The notes below the pieces were generated by a model. The model was not told where the DNA came from. It did not search any database and saw only the letters and a list, made by a program, of their open reading frames with translations. A program made the position numbers and the translations under genes. From assembly GCA_040385245.1 (NCBI GenBank), contig JAZKHT010000001.1, positions 248,001 through 312,000 of the forward strand: DNA of 64,000 bases, written 5' to 3'. The DNA is from JAZKHT01 sp040385245 (GTDB taxonomy: Bacteria > Pseudomonadota > Alphaproteobacteria > Rhodobacterales > Rhodobacteraceae). Below are positions 47,201 through 54,718 of the stretch, piece after piece (the stretch's first letter is position 1; the number at the start of each line of letters is the position of its first letter).

Positions 47201-48517
47201 CTGTTTTCGGATGGCCAGTTGACCCCTTTGCCTTATCGCAGCTTTGGCGGGGGGCAGGTTGTGGATGCGTTCCGGCTGATGCAGAAATCGGGTCACGTCG
47301 GCAAGATCGTGGTTCAACCGGCGACCGTTGCCCAACGCACTGACGCTCCCTTTGCGGCCAGTGCCAACGGCGCGCATCTGGTGATCGGCGGCACCGGCGG
47401 TCTGGGATTGGCGGTGGCAGAGTGGCTGGCGCAGCGGGGCGCGCAAACCATCATCCTGATCGGCCGCAGCGCCCCCGATCCCGCCGCCTGCGATCGCATT
47501 GATGCCCTGATCGCGCGTGGGGTGTCGGTGCGGCATGTCGCCTGCGATGTGGCCGACAGTGCCGACCTTGCCCGCGCGCTGGACCGCATCCGCGCCACCG
47601 CGCCGATCAAGGGCGTCATCCATTCCGCCATGGTGCTTGAGGATATGCCGATCGCGGCCCTTACCGCCGACAGCCTGCACCGCACGCTGGCGGCCAAGGT
47701 ATCCGGTGCGGCCAATCTGGATGCGCTGACGACACACGATGCCTTTGATTACTTTGTGATGTTTTCGTCCATCGCGACGCTGATCGGCAATCACGGACAG
47801 TCCGCCTATGTTGCGGCCAACGGCTATCTGGAGGGGTTGGCCCGCCGCCGCCACGCGGCAGGCCTGCCCGCGTTGACGGTTGGGTGGGGACCGATCACTG
47901 ACGCAGGCTATCTGTCGCGCGACAAGGCCAAGGCAGCATTGGTCAACCGCTTTGCCGGGAACGTCGAATTCACCGCCCGTCAGGCATTGGCGGCGCTGGA
48001 CAGATTGATGGCGCAGGCGCTGCCCGATCCGGTGATCCACGTCACCCCCATGCGCTGGACCGCCACGGTCGAGGCGTTGAAATCCCTGTCCGCGCCGACC
48101 TATCGCGCTGTGGCTCGTCTGGGCCAGACCACGGATGGCGACGCCCATTCCGATGATCTGCGGGCTGTCCTGCAAACGCTGCCCGCCCCTGATGCCGAAA
48201 CCCGCCTTACCCGGTTTCTGGCGCAAAAGATCGCCCATATACTGCACATCCCGGAAAAGACGCTGGATGTAGCCCGCCCCGTGACCGAACTGGGAATGGA
48301 CAGCCTGATGGGGGTCGAGCTTGGCCTGACCATGCAGCAGTCCCTTGGCGACGACATCCCCATTGCCGCCATTTCCGAAGCGTTGAGCGTTCGGGAAATC
48401 GCCCGTGGCGTCGTGCGTCATATCCAGACCGCCAGCAGCGCCGCCCCGGTGGATGCCGTGATGGAAAACCTTCTTGCGCAACACCGCGCCCCCCTTCGGA
48501 CAGAGGCCGCAGAATGA
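41240..48517 (+). CDS. Type I polyketide synthase, fully reducing (RkpA-like)
   Basis: A single-module, probably iterative synthase of about 2,425 residues. Ketosynthase: active cysteine near 181 in VDTACSSSLFAL, histidines in EAHGTGTLAGDPVE and KSNIGHLEP. Acyltransferase: LGHSGGEVAAA near 622. Dehydratase: GDHRVGGNALLP near 928. A region around 1220-1500 (VFAHRRQRLLCDAAQAF, FDLILSDDALGC) looks like a degenerate methyltransferase or linker. Enoyl reductase: GINYRDVMWAMG and IHGAAGGVGLAAVQ near 1850. Ketoreductase: GGTGGLGLAVAEWL near 2050. Carrier protein: ELGMDSLMGVEL near 2353. There is no thioesterase, so release probably uses the coupled next gene. Start uncertain (41192 to about 41270). 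The set should give a saturated acyl chain and resembles Sinorhizobium RkpA. Confidence 0.88.
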   Translation: MCSGLGSKLVSTIEFTGRACRLPGAQNAEGFAGLIFSNRDAVSEVPRARWAHEAFYHPTVGTRGKSYSFAAGVLDDIYGFDPAVFGISPREAGQMDPQQRILLQVVWEAIEDAGLIPADLAGKNVGVYVGTSALDHSARLSHDFDIADAYMMTGNTLSLVSNRLSHALDLRAPSLTVDTACSSSLFALDLAEKALRAGVIDMAIVGGVNLLLNPISFVGFSAARMLSQRGRCQPFAANADGYVRAEGAVAFVLERRTLGAPNPRASYGRLLASGTNTDGNTVNVALPSLQGQLSLLRAIYETAGIDPNDLAFVEAHGTGTLAGDPVEAGALGQALGQRRHTPLPIGSVKSNIGHLEPASGLAGVLKTLFALERGILPASLHADQLNPAIPFGDLNLTVATRNLHLPLSDRRLCAGVSSFGFGGANAHAVIQAPEPQLTVPSESGQDCILFLSAHCQDALASLTAQHQARFAKGASANETASQTLAFRGTYPHRVAVVPGADTVPDALAAHVAGTRHAGVLTARTTLTDLASVFLYSGNGSQYAGMARAALAADAEYAGHLHQIDAKFAAIAGWSLMDQINSTTLEQDLARSEIAQPLLFADQIALTHALAARGMIPAAVLGHSGGEVAAACASGALDLDQALLLIHRRSQSQTRLAGRGTMAALQVSESEALLGIEESGIADVTIAAVNSPRSVSIVGPVDAIEAFQRFARRAKRWACVRLAINYPYHGPAQDEIEGELRAAIAFLVPHATSIPFLSSVQGGVLQGKDLGPDYCWSNVRQPVRFQQAIGAAVAMGHRAFVEIGPSPVLNSYTTDSLGDDAVSCAVTHSFEKADSAAVNPVLRSIARARVSGVRVDPRRLAPVPAALNRELPTYPWANQPFRIDDSASIHRYYGTNDAHHLLLGREDGLDASVWKAEIDLGLIPPLGDHRVGGNALLPATAFAETALAAAYRALGAPAELRDLDITAPLPLSLGGMTELRTTASPRHGSVQIASRLKAAESGWRDHLACRYGPMPATGVPQIAPDRARHPDDVPGAALYAMTREIGLDYGPAFARVSHCRVTAPDRVEVILSEGPSMFGAGGFCLDPIGADAVFHGLVAALADSAHARARMGFVPVHIARLCVLQSGRAIRSGRIHVKRIGQRTVLADFACFDSDGVEVAHLQGVRFQSLRLTKDIQLTAHAFRWEAHRIDRSPVPAPDLAATADKIAIAAQADDMAPQDDMALLIEAAAQRMAYDAVRIMADPAGRLAHPASAYGTNLLFMLARTGLAENGADGWQIAPDNPAPPVDQIVSGFLTGRPDLVPEFAALMRLQSALPDILTSADHPDAKTVFGREALENLTQGSVFAHRRQRLLCDAAQAFTDAHPRTRNLRVAVAGSALTATLIRTLAHPGLEVIEITATPVTGAVVQIEPTARALADHGPFDLILSDDALGCLLPLSRAALAPQGLLLAVETATSDFADLVFGLDPDWFAASPSPEFPLSSQRSGDEWANALTATGLVNVRTTLPDGLGNATLLVAGTGEQTVSPAVAQSNAAILTLLSGVPSVNTALGLRQDRATGIASLTLDNATLLHIPTPAPGTDPRDLLQARLLFLAPLLAEQAACAVPLLAVIPAGSGFAGVPSPDQAAIWAFLRTARNEYPGRRLHALDVSPDMGDDDLAARIADLLAGGTTETELIIGPDGLTALRVRQGLAQGVAPDDGTEKRLLSPALSGRLDDLHWQSAPRRAPAGDEVEIAVAYTGINYRDVMWAMGILPEEALETGFAGPTLGIECAGTVLRVGAGVTHLSPGDPVVTFGPACFASHVTVRADFVGRVPQGADLAAAATMPVAFFTAFYALDHLARLSPGETVLIHGAAGGVGLAAVQIAQRAGARIIATAGSAVKRDLLRALGVTDVLDSRTLDFADQVRALTGGSGVDVVLNSLAGDAMERSLNSLAPFGRFLELGKQDYYGNTTIGLRPLKENISYFGVDVDQLLSVKPDLAQRLYRQMMTLFSDGQLTPLPYRSFGGGQVVDAFRLMQKSGHVGKIVVQPATVAQRTDAPFAASANGAHLVIGGTGGLGLAVAEWLAQRGAQTIILIGRSAPDPAACDRIDALIARGVSVRHVACDVADSADLARALDRIRATAPIKGVIHSAMVLEDMPIAALTADSLHRTLAAKVSGAANLDALTTHDAFDYFVMFSSIATLIGNHGQSAYVAANGYLEGLARRRHAAGLPALTVGWGPITDAGYLSRDKAKAALVNRFAGNVEFTARQALAALDRLMAQALPDPVIHVTPMRWTATVEALKSLSAPTYRAVARLGQTTDGDAHSDDLRAVLQTLPAPDAETRLTRFLAQKIAHILHIPEKTLDVARPVTELGMDSLMGVELGLTMQQSLGDDIPIAAISEALSVREIARGVVRHIQTASSAAPVDAVMENLLAQHRAPLRTEAAE

Positions 48518-49872
48518 CCGCAGATGGCAGCAGACCCGGACTTGATGCCGATGCGCGCCAGCGCCTGATCGCGCAGGCCCGTCAGCGACCCACGCCCTTG
48601 CGGGCAGTGCCCACACCCGCGCCGGTGCGTGCGACAGCGTTCGATCGGCTGCCCGATTACGACACGCTGACCAAGATGCGCGCCGTGGGGGCGATGATGG
48701 GGGTGGCGAACCCGTTCTACCGCAGCCACGACGGTCGCGCCTCGGCCACGTCGATGATTGACGGGGTCGAGGTGATCAACTTCGCCTCGTATGATTACCT
48801 TGGGCTGAACGCCGATCCGCGCCCCGCCGCCGCTGCCCATGTCGCCATCGACACCTATGGGGTGTCCCCGTCGGCCAGCCGTCTGGTTGCCGGTGAACGC
48901 CCCGTGCATGGCGCGCTGGAACGGGCGCTGGCCCGCCATTACCGCACGGATGCGGCCGTGGTTTTTGTCAGTGGCCATGCCACGAACGTCGCCACGATTG
49001 GCGAGCTGCTGGGCGAAGGGGATCTTATCCTGCACGACAGCCTGATTCACAATTCGGTGATGGTTGGCGCAAAATTGTCGGGTGCCAGTCGCCGCAGCTT
49101 TGCCCACAATGATCTTGGCGCCCTTGCCCGCCTGCTGGCCGAAAACCGCAGCCAGTATCGCAACGCGCTGGTGGTCGTCGAAGGGCTGTATTCGATGGAT
49201 GGCGACATCGCGCCCTTGCCGGGGTTGATCGCGCTGAAAAAGCAGTACGGTTTCTGGCTGATGGTGGACGAGGCGCATTCGCTGGGCAGCATCGGCGCGA
49301 CCGGCCTTGGCTCGTTCGAGGCGTTCGGGATTGACCCGTCAGATGTCGATATCTGGATGGGCACGCTGTCGAAAACCCTTGGGTCGACGGGGGGGTATGT
49401 CGCGGGCAGCACGGCGTTGGTTGACCTTCTCAAGGCGCAGGCGTCTGGCTTTGTCTATTCGGTCGGTCTGGCCCCGGCGATGGCTGCGGCGGCGCTGACT
49501 GCACTGGACATCCTGCATGCCGAACCAGACCGCGCGGCAACGCTGCAATCCAATGCGCAACTGTTTCTGGACCTTGCGGCCAAGGCCGGGCTTGATACCG
49601 GCACGGCGATTGCCTCTGCCGTCATTCCGGTGATGGTAGGCGACTCGCTTCTGGCGGCCAAGTTGTCGGAACGCCTGTTGGCACGCGGGCTGAACGCGCT
49701 GCCGATCATTTATCCGGCGGTTCCGATGCAATCGGCGCGTCTGCGGTTCTTTATCACCAGCGCCCATTCCCCCGCCCAGATCGAGGCGGCCGTCCGCATC
49801 ACGAAAGAGGAACGTGACCGTCTTCTGGCCGAAGGGTTCGGTTGCGATCTGTCAAAGATGATGGACCTTTGA
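48514..49872 (+). CDS. Alpha-oxoamine synthase (AONS/serine palmitoyltransferase family, RkpG-like)
   Basis: A 452-residue PLP enzyme that condenses an acyl thioester with an amino acid and loses CO2, leaving an alpha-amino ketone. The PLP lysine is in GTLSKTLGSTGG near residue 287. The cofactor aspartate is in VDEAHSLGSIGATGLG, and SGHATNVATIGELLGEGD lines the site. FASYDYLGL and SPSASRLVAGE are family hallmarks. About 75 extra N-terminal residues precede the usual start of biotin-pathway homologues. Its ATG overlaps the synthase stop (ATGA), so the thioester is probably the polyketide on the carrier protein, as in fumonisin-type release. Gene content matches the rkpA-rkpG pair of Sinorhizobium capsule loci. 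Confidence 0.85.
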   Translation: MTADGSRPGLDADARQRLIAQARQRPTPLRAVPTPAPVRATAFDRLPDYDTLTKMRAVGAMMGVANPFYRSHDGRASATSMIDGVEVINFASYDYLGLNADPRPAAAAHVAIDTYGVSPSASRLVAGERPVHGALERALARHYRTDAAVVFVSGHATNVATIGELLGEGDLILHDSLIHNSVMVGAKLSGASRRSFAHNDLGALARLLAENRSQYRNALVVVEGLYSMDGDIAPLPGLIALKKQYGFWLMVDEAHSLGSIGATGLGSFEAFGIDPSDVDIWMGTLSKTLGSTGGYVAGSTALVDLLKAQASGFVYSVGLAPAMAAAALTALDILHAEPDRAATLQSNAQLFLDLAAKAGLDTGTAIASAVIPVMVGDSLLAAKLSERLLARGLNALPIIYPAVPMQSARLRFFITSAHSPAQIEAAVRITKEERDRLLAEGFGCDLSKMMDL

Positions 49873-49874
49873 CG

Positions 49875-50720
49875 ATGCATCTTGCCCGTCCCTTGACCCG
49901 GATGCTGCGCCGGGTTCTGCCGGGCAGACCGGCGACGTTGAACACACTGTGGATCAACCCGGATCTTGATTGGGTGGCGCGCGCCTGTCTGAAGTCGATG
50001 GTGGCGCAAGGGCACCGTGTGCGGCTGTTCAGCTATGATCCGGTGACCAACGTGCCCGCAGGGGTGGAATGTGCCGATGCCAGCCGCATCGTGCCGCGCG
50101 ACCGCATCTTTCGGTTCGATGGCGTGTTTCAGGTTGATCGGATCGGATCTGTGGCCGTGTTCGCGGACTACTTCCGGTATCGCATGATGCAGATGGGACA
50201 GGGCGTCTGGACGGATGCCGATGTCTATTTCCTTCGGCCTTTGCTCGATACGACCGGCCCCGTCCTGTCATGGGAAGGCACCGGACACGTCTGCAACGCC
50301 GTCATGCACCTGCCGCCCGACAGCCCCGTTCTGGCCGATCTGATCCGCGCGATGGAGCCGCCGTACGAATTTCCCTTCTGGGTCCAGAAAGACGTGCGCG
50401 CCGTCGTGCTGAAGAAATTGGCCGGCCGACCATTGCACCCCGGCGCACTGACCTATGCCACGTTTGGCCCGGTTGGTCTGACGCATGTGCTGCATAAACA
50501 CGAGGGGCTGCCTATGGTGCGTCCGTCCGAAGTGTTTTGCCCCGTCCACTACCGCGACGTCCACCGACTGGCCCAACCGGCACACCGGTTTCTGGGGACG
50601 CTTCCTGCGTCAACGGTCGCGATCCACCTGTGGAACAGCGCGTTGGAGCGATTCAGAGACGCGCCGCCCCCGACGGGCAGTTTCATCGATCAGGTCAGGG
50701 CCGAGGGTCTGGCCGCCTGA
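49875..50720 (+). CDS. Glycosyltransferase with DxD motif
   Basis: A 281-residue cytoplasmic sugar transferase resembling the capsular GT32-like (DXD sugar-binding) group. VWTDADVYFLRPL near residue 115 carries the metal- and nucleotide-sugar-binding DxD motif, with LNTLWINPDLDWVARACL and GHRVRLFSYD in the N-terminal half and VAIHLWNSALERF near the end. The donor sugar is not evident. It starts 2 bases after the oxoamine synthase stop and belongs to the same plus-strand operon as the polyketide and galactofuranose genes. Confidence 0.75.
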   Translation: MHLARPLTRMLRRVLPGRPATLNTLWINPDLDWVARACLKSMVAQGHRVRLFSYDPVTNVPAGVECADASRIVPRDRIFRFDGVFQVDRIGSVAVFADYFRYRMMQMGQGVWTDADVYFLRPLLDTTGPVLSWEGTGHVCNAVMHLPPDSPVLADLIRAMEPPYEFPFWVQKDVRAVVLKKLAGRPLHPGALTYATFGPVGLTHVLHKHEGLPMVRPSEVFCPVHYRDVHRLAQPAHRFLGTLPASTVAIHLWNSALERFRDAPPPTGSFIDQVRAEGLAA

Positions 50721-50773
50721 CCGCCGTCAAGTTTTTACCAGTGATCCGGGACCATCCGGAAAGGACGCGTAAC

Positions 50774-51922
50774 ATGAATGTATTGATCGTCGGGGCGGGG
50801 TTCAGCGGGGCCGTCATCGCACGCGAACTGGCCGCCGACGGGCATCAGGTGCTGGTGATCGACGAACGCGCCGCGACGGCGGGCAACTGCCACACCGCGC
50901 GCGATCCTGAAACCGGGGTGATGGTCCACACCTATGGCCCGCACATCTTTCACACCGACAGCCAGCGCGTCTGGGACTATGTCAACGCCTTTGGCGTGAT
51001 GATGCCGTTTCGCAATCAGGTAAAGGCACGGGTCGGCAATCGTGTGCTGTCCTTGCCGGTGAACCTGCACACCATCAACCAGTTTTTCGACACCTGCCTG
51101 TCCCCGGACGAGGCACGCGCCTTTGTCACGGGCCTTGCCGATACCAGCATCACGGACCCTGTGACGTTCGAAGATCAGGCCCTGCGCTTTGTCGGCCCGG
51201 ATCTGTATCGCGCGTTCTTTTATGGCTACACGCGCAAGCAGTGGGGGGTCGAACCCAGCGCGCTGCCGGCCTCGATCCTGAAACGGTTGCCGCTGCGATT
51301 CAACTATGACGACAACTATTTCAACCACCGCTTTCAGGGCATGCCCCGAGATGGCTATAGCGCCATCATCGACGCCATTCTGGACGCCCCCGGCATCACC
51401 TTGCGCCTGAACTGCCGGGCCGAGGATGTGGTGGGTGACTTTGACCACACCATCTATTCCGGCCCGCTGGACCGCTACTACGGCGCGTGCTTCGGTCCGC
51501 TGACCTATCGCACTCTGACCTTCGAACGGTTCGTCCATACCGGCGATTTTCAGGGCACAGCAGTGATGAACTACTGCGACATCGACGTGCCCTACACCCG
51601 CATCGCTGAACACAAGCACTTTGCCCCGTGGGAAAGTGCTGATCTGCCGCTGTCGGTGTGTTTCCGCGAATACTCCAGCGCCGCCGGACCGGGGGACATA
51701 CCGTTCTACCCGGTGCGACTGGTCGACGACAAACGGCGGTTGGAGCACTATGTCGCCCGCGCAAAACAGGACAGTGGCGTAACGTTTGTCGGACGGCTGG
51801 GCACCTACGCCTACCTTGATATGGACGTGACGATCCTGCGCGCGATGGAAACCGTCACCGCCTTGCGCACCGCATGGGCCAGCGGGTCGCGCGCCCCTGC
51901 CTTTGTGCATGATCCTCTTTAG
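50774..51922 (+). CDS. glf: UDP-galactopyranose mutase
   Basis: A 382-residue flavoenzyme that ring-contracts UDP-galactopyranose to UDP-galactofuranose. The FAD motif is VLIVGAGFSGAVIARELA, then GNCHTARD and YGPHIFHTDSQRVWDYV in the Glf-specific N-terminal part. YGYTRKQWG and RFNYDDNYFNHRFQGMP hold the substrate-site residues, and FAPWESADLPLSVCFREYS the late substrate loop. The start at 50774 is set by homology. It provides the donor for the galactofuranosyltransferase encoded next, 11 bases downstream. Confidence 0.96.
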   Translation: MNVLIVGAGFSGAVIARELAADGHQVLVIDERAATAGNCHTARDPETGVMVHTYGPHIFHTDSQRVWDYVNAFGVMMPFRNQVKARVGNRVLSLPVNLHTINQFFDTCLSPDEARAFVTGLADTSITDPVTFEDQALRFVGPDLYRAFFYGYTRKQWGVEPSALPASILKRLPLRFNYDDNYFNHRFQGMPRDGYSAIIDAILDAPGITLRLNCRAEDVVGDFDHTIYSGPLDRYYGACFGPLTYRTLTFERFVHTGDFQGTAVMNYCDIDVPYTRIAEHKHFAPWESADLPLSVCFREYSSAAGPGDIPFYPVRLVDDKRRLEHYVARAKQDSGVTFVGRLGTYAYLDMDVTILRAMETVTALRTAWASGSRAPAFVHDPL

Positions 51923-51933
51923 GTTGACCCGGA

Positions 51934-53772
51934 ATGCCCAAAGACACATCTTCCCATCTTGACGCCAGCAATCCCGAAAACGTGGCCGACTGTTTCGCGG
52001 TGCAGGACGTGGCGTCGCCCTTTCCCGACATGCCTGCGGCGCTGTATTTTCACGGCCCCATCACGCAGACCCCCGATGTGACCGGGATAATCCTGACTGC
52101 GGGGCAACACCTGTCGGGCCGCACCTATTTCAACACGTTCTATCTGCACTACTGGCGCAGTTACACCAGCATGAACCGGGTGGGGCTGCACCTGCACCTG
52201 TCCGGGCGCATCCGGTTGGCGCTGATCGGCACCGATGCTGCGGGGGCGATCGAAACGCTGGCGAAGGTTGAACTGACTTCAACCGACGCAGCGCAGTCGC
52301 ATGTGGCCTGGGCGCGGGACGTTGGTCCTGAATTCCAGGTCAGCCGCGTGCATCTGGAAATCACAGCACTGGACGACAGCGCCATCACCGGCCTGCGGTT
52401 CGTGACCGATACCCCGCCGCCCCGTCAGGTCAGCCTGTCCATCGGTCTGGTCACCTTTAACCGCGAAGACAACCTTGCCGTCACGCTGCAATCGGTGATC
52501 GCGCTGAAACAGGCCAATCCAGCCGTGCGCCGCATCCACCTGGTCAATCAGGGCCGCGACTTCACCCATCCCGACGTGATCGCCGCCCTGCCGGACCTGT
52601 CGCTGGTGCAGCAGGCAAACCTTGGCGGCTGCGGGGGCTTTACCCGCACCATGGTTGAAACGCTGGCGTCACCCGAACGCACCACCCACCACCTGCTGAT
52701 GGACGATGACATCATTCTGGATGCGGGCGTCATCACCCGGTCGCTGCAATTTCTGTCCTATGCCGACAGCCCGGTGGCCATCGGCGGGCAGATGATGAAC
52801 CTGGACCGCCGCGCCATCCTGTTCGAGGCGGGGGCAAACCTTGGCCCGTTCTGGCTGGTGCATCCCACTGGCCGCGATCTGGACCTGACAGACCCCGACG
52901 CCCTGCGCTTGTTCGATGTAACGCATGACATCGATTACAATGCGTGGTGGTTCTGCATGGTCCCGACCGACGCGATGGAATCAGTCGGCCTGCCACCGCC
53001 GTTCTTTTTGCATGGCGACGACATCGAATACGGCTGTCGGCTGAAACAGCATGGAACGCCCACCGTATCCTTGCCCGGTGTCGGCGTCTGGCATGAGTCC
53101 TTTCGCTACAAGCACAGCGACATCATCCTGTATTATGACCTGCGCAATCTGCTGGTCAATTCAGCGATCCACCCTGCCGTGACCAAGGCGCCCGATACCC
53201 TTTTCGTGCTGGGCTGGATCATGAATTACGTGCTTGTCCACCGCTATCGCACCGCGCGCGCCTGCCTGATGGCGCTGCACGATTTTCTGGATGACCCCGA
53301 GGCCGCCTTTGGCGCGGATGGTCTGTCGCGGCACGAGGCGTTGGCCGCCACTCTGGCCCGGGAAAACGCGCCGCCGCAGCTGAAAGGTCTGAACGCGGCC
53401 AACTACAAAACGCCTGCATTTGTTGTCCGGTCCCTCACCATTCGAGAAACGATCGTTCAATACGTCACGCTGTTCGTGCGGCTGGCGCTATTGCCCCCCC
53501 GTTCAAAGCAGCCGGTGCTGTTTTACGGCGATGTGCATCCCGGCCTTGTCGGGACCAAGACCTATCTACTGGCCACCAAACCCGAGGCGGATGAATGCCT
53601 GTTGCTGAAACCCTCCCGCTTTGCCCTGTTGCGTCTGACGGGGCAGGCGCTTGCTGCCAGCCTGCGGTATCTGCTGGGCCATCGCAAAGCCCGCGCCAAT
53701 TGGGCCGCGCGCCTGCCAGACTGGCAGACGCGGGACGCTTGGGAAACGCAGTTCACGCGCAAAAGGGGTTAG
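51934..53772 (+). CDS. Galactofuranosyltransferase, GlfT2-like
   Basis: A 612-residue GT2-family enzyme resembling mycobacterial GlfT2. The N-terminal 160 residues form a beta-sandwich region (TYFNTFYLHYWRSYTSM). The GT-A core begins at VSLSIGLVTFNREDNL. The metal-binding motif LLMDDDIILD is near residue 256. NAWWFCMVPTDAM and FFLHGDDIEYGCRLKQHG match the acceptor and base region, and VWHESFRYKHSDIILYYDLRN the next conserved block. Next to glf this strongly implies a galactofuranose polymer or side chain. It overlaps the end of the minus-strand methyltransferase gene by 4 bases. Confidence 0.9.
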   Translation: MPKDTSSHLDASNPENVADCFAVQDVASPFPDMPAALYFHGPITQTPDVTGIILTAGQHLSGRTYFNTFYLHYWRSYTSMNRVGLHLHLSGRIRLALIGTDAAGAIETLAKVELTSTDAAQSHVAWARDVGPEFQVSRVHLEITALDDSAITGLRFVTDTPPPRQVSLSIGLVTFNREDNLAVTLQSVIALKQANPAVRRIHLVNQGRDFTHPDVIAALPDLSLVQQANLGGCGGFTRTMVETLASPERTTHHLLMDDDIILDAGVITRSLQFLSYADSPVAIGGQMMNLDRRAILFEAGANLGPFWLVHPTGRDLDLTDPDALRLFDVTHDIDYNAWWFCMVPTDAMESVGLPPPFFLHGDDIEYGCRLKQHGTPTVSLPGVGVWHESFRYKHSDIILYYDLRNLLVNSAIHPAVTKAPDTLFVLGWIMNYVLVHRYRTARACLMALHDFLDDPEAAFGADGLSRHEALAATLARENAPPQLKGLNAANYKTPAFVVRSLTIRETIVQYVTLFVRLALLPPRSKQPVLFYGDVHPGLVGTKTYLLATKPEADECLLLKPSRFALLRLTGQALAASLRYLLGHRKARANWAARLPDWQTRDAWETQFTRKRG

Positions 53773-54593
53773 GGGCGGGTCATCACACAGGCGAAATCGG
53801 CACGCTTGCCGGTTTCGTATTCGTCGTATTCCGCACTGCCGGGCAGGTCAGACCACTTGCGACCATAGACGCTGAAGGGCCACGGCACCTGTTTCAGCAA
53901 TTCCACCCGGCGCGGGATATCGGCTTTCAACGAGGCAAAGGTGTTGGGCGTGATATTTGCATACCAAACGAAATACAGACCCACGGCGCTGGCAGCCTCG
54001 CGCAGTTCCGCCTCGATCAGGGCGTGGTCGCCTTGCCGGTAGCCGCCCGAAAACGCCACCGTTCCCCCCGCTTGGCAGACACGGGCGGCTTCGGTCACAA
54101 AGCGTGTCAGACCGAAATAGGTGGGCGCGCCCACGCTCAGGACAAAGTCGAAACTGTCATCGGGGAAATCCAGCCGGTCGCCGGTGGCTTTGACCAAGGT
54201 CACGTCGGACAGCCCCGCCAGATTGCGCCGTGCCAGTCGCACCACCGATCCGTTGCGGTCGGTGCCGGTCAGCGCCGTTTGCGGAAACACCCGCCGCACA
54301 TAGCCAAGGCCGCCGCCCTGACCGCACCCCACGTCCAGCAACCGGGTCGGGGCGACGTTCAAGTCGGACACCATGCTGCGCACGAGGAGGTGATACATCA
54401 TCGCATGCGGTGCCTCGTCCGCGCCCGACAGCAGATCGTCGGCCAGCGGCAGATATCCCCCGTTAAAGAATTTAAGCCGCCGCGCGGGCGACAGCCGATA
54501 CAGGAATTCATAAGCGGCAAGGTCGAAAAGATGGAAACCGATCTTCGCCAGCCCCGTCATCGGGCCGGTCTTGATCCGGAGCAGATCCGGCAT
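53769..54593 (-). CDS. Class I SAM-dependent methyltransferase
   Basis: A 274-residue methyltransferase. The SAM-binding loop is RLLDVGCGQGGGLGYVRR near residue 87, followed by TGTDRNGSVVRLARRN (motif II acid) and SFDFVLSVGAPTYFG (motif IV). The layout resembles sterol and phthiotriol-type O- or C-methyltransferases acting on lipids. It is the only minus-strand gene in this part of the locus and ends tail-to-tail with the GlfT2-like gene. Modification of the sugar or the lipid is possible (inference). The start at 54593 (MPDLLRIKTG) is preferred over an ATG 23 codons upstream. Confidence 0.82.
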   Translation of the reverse strand: MPDLLRIKTGPMTGLAKIGFHLFDLAAYEFLYRLSPARRLKFFNGGYLPLADDLLSGADEAPHAMMYHLLVRSMVSDLNVAPTRLLDVGCGQGGGLGYVRRVFPQTALTGTDRNGSVVRLARRNLAGLSDVTLVKATGDRLDFPDDSFDFVLSVGAPTYFGLTRFVTEAARVCQAGGTVAFSGGYRQGDHALIEAELREAASAVGLYFVWYANITPNTFASLKADIPRRVELLKQVPWPFSVYGRKWSDLPGSAEYDEYETGKRADFACVMTRP

Positions 54594-54718
54594 GGGAAAA
54601 TGTCCTTGTATCTGGACGTTACTGGTGACGCAGGGCACGGCTCTGCACCGATCATCTTGCATAGGCTGGCACGCTTTAGAATCGAAAACCGCATCCCCCG
54701 ACCAAAGGCACCCGCAGA

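Noticed and set aside
47153..48616. Minus-strand frame of 487 codons opposite the synthase end
   Set aside because: It overlaps conserved ketoreductase and carrier-protein domains and has no recognisable motif.
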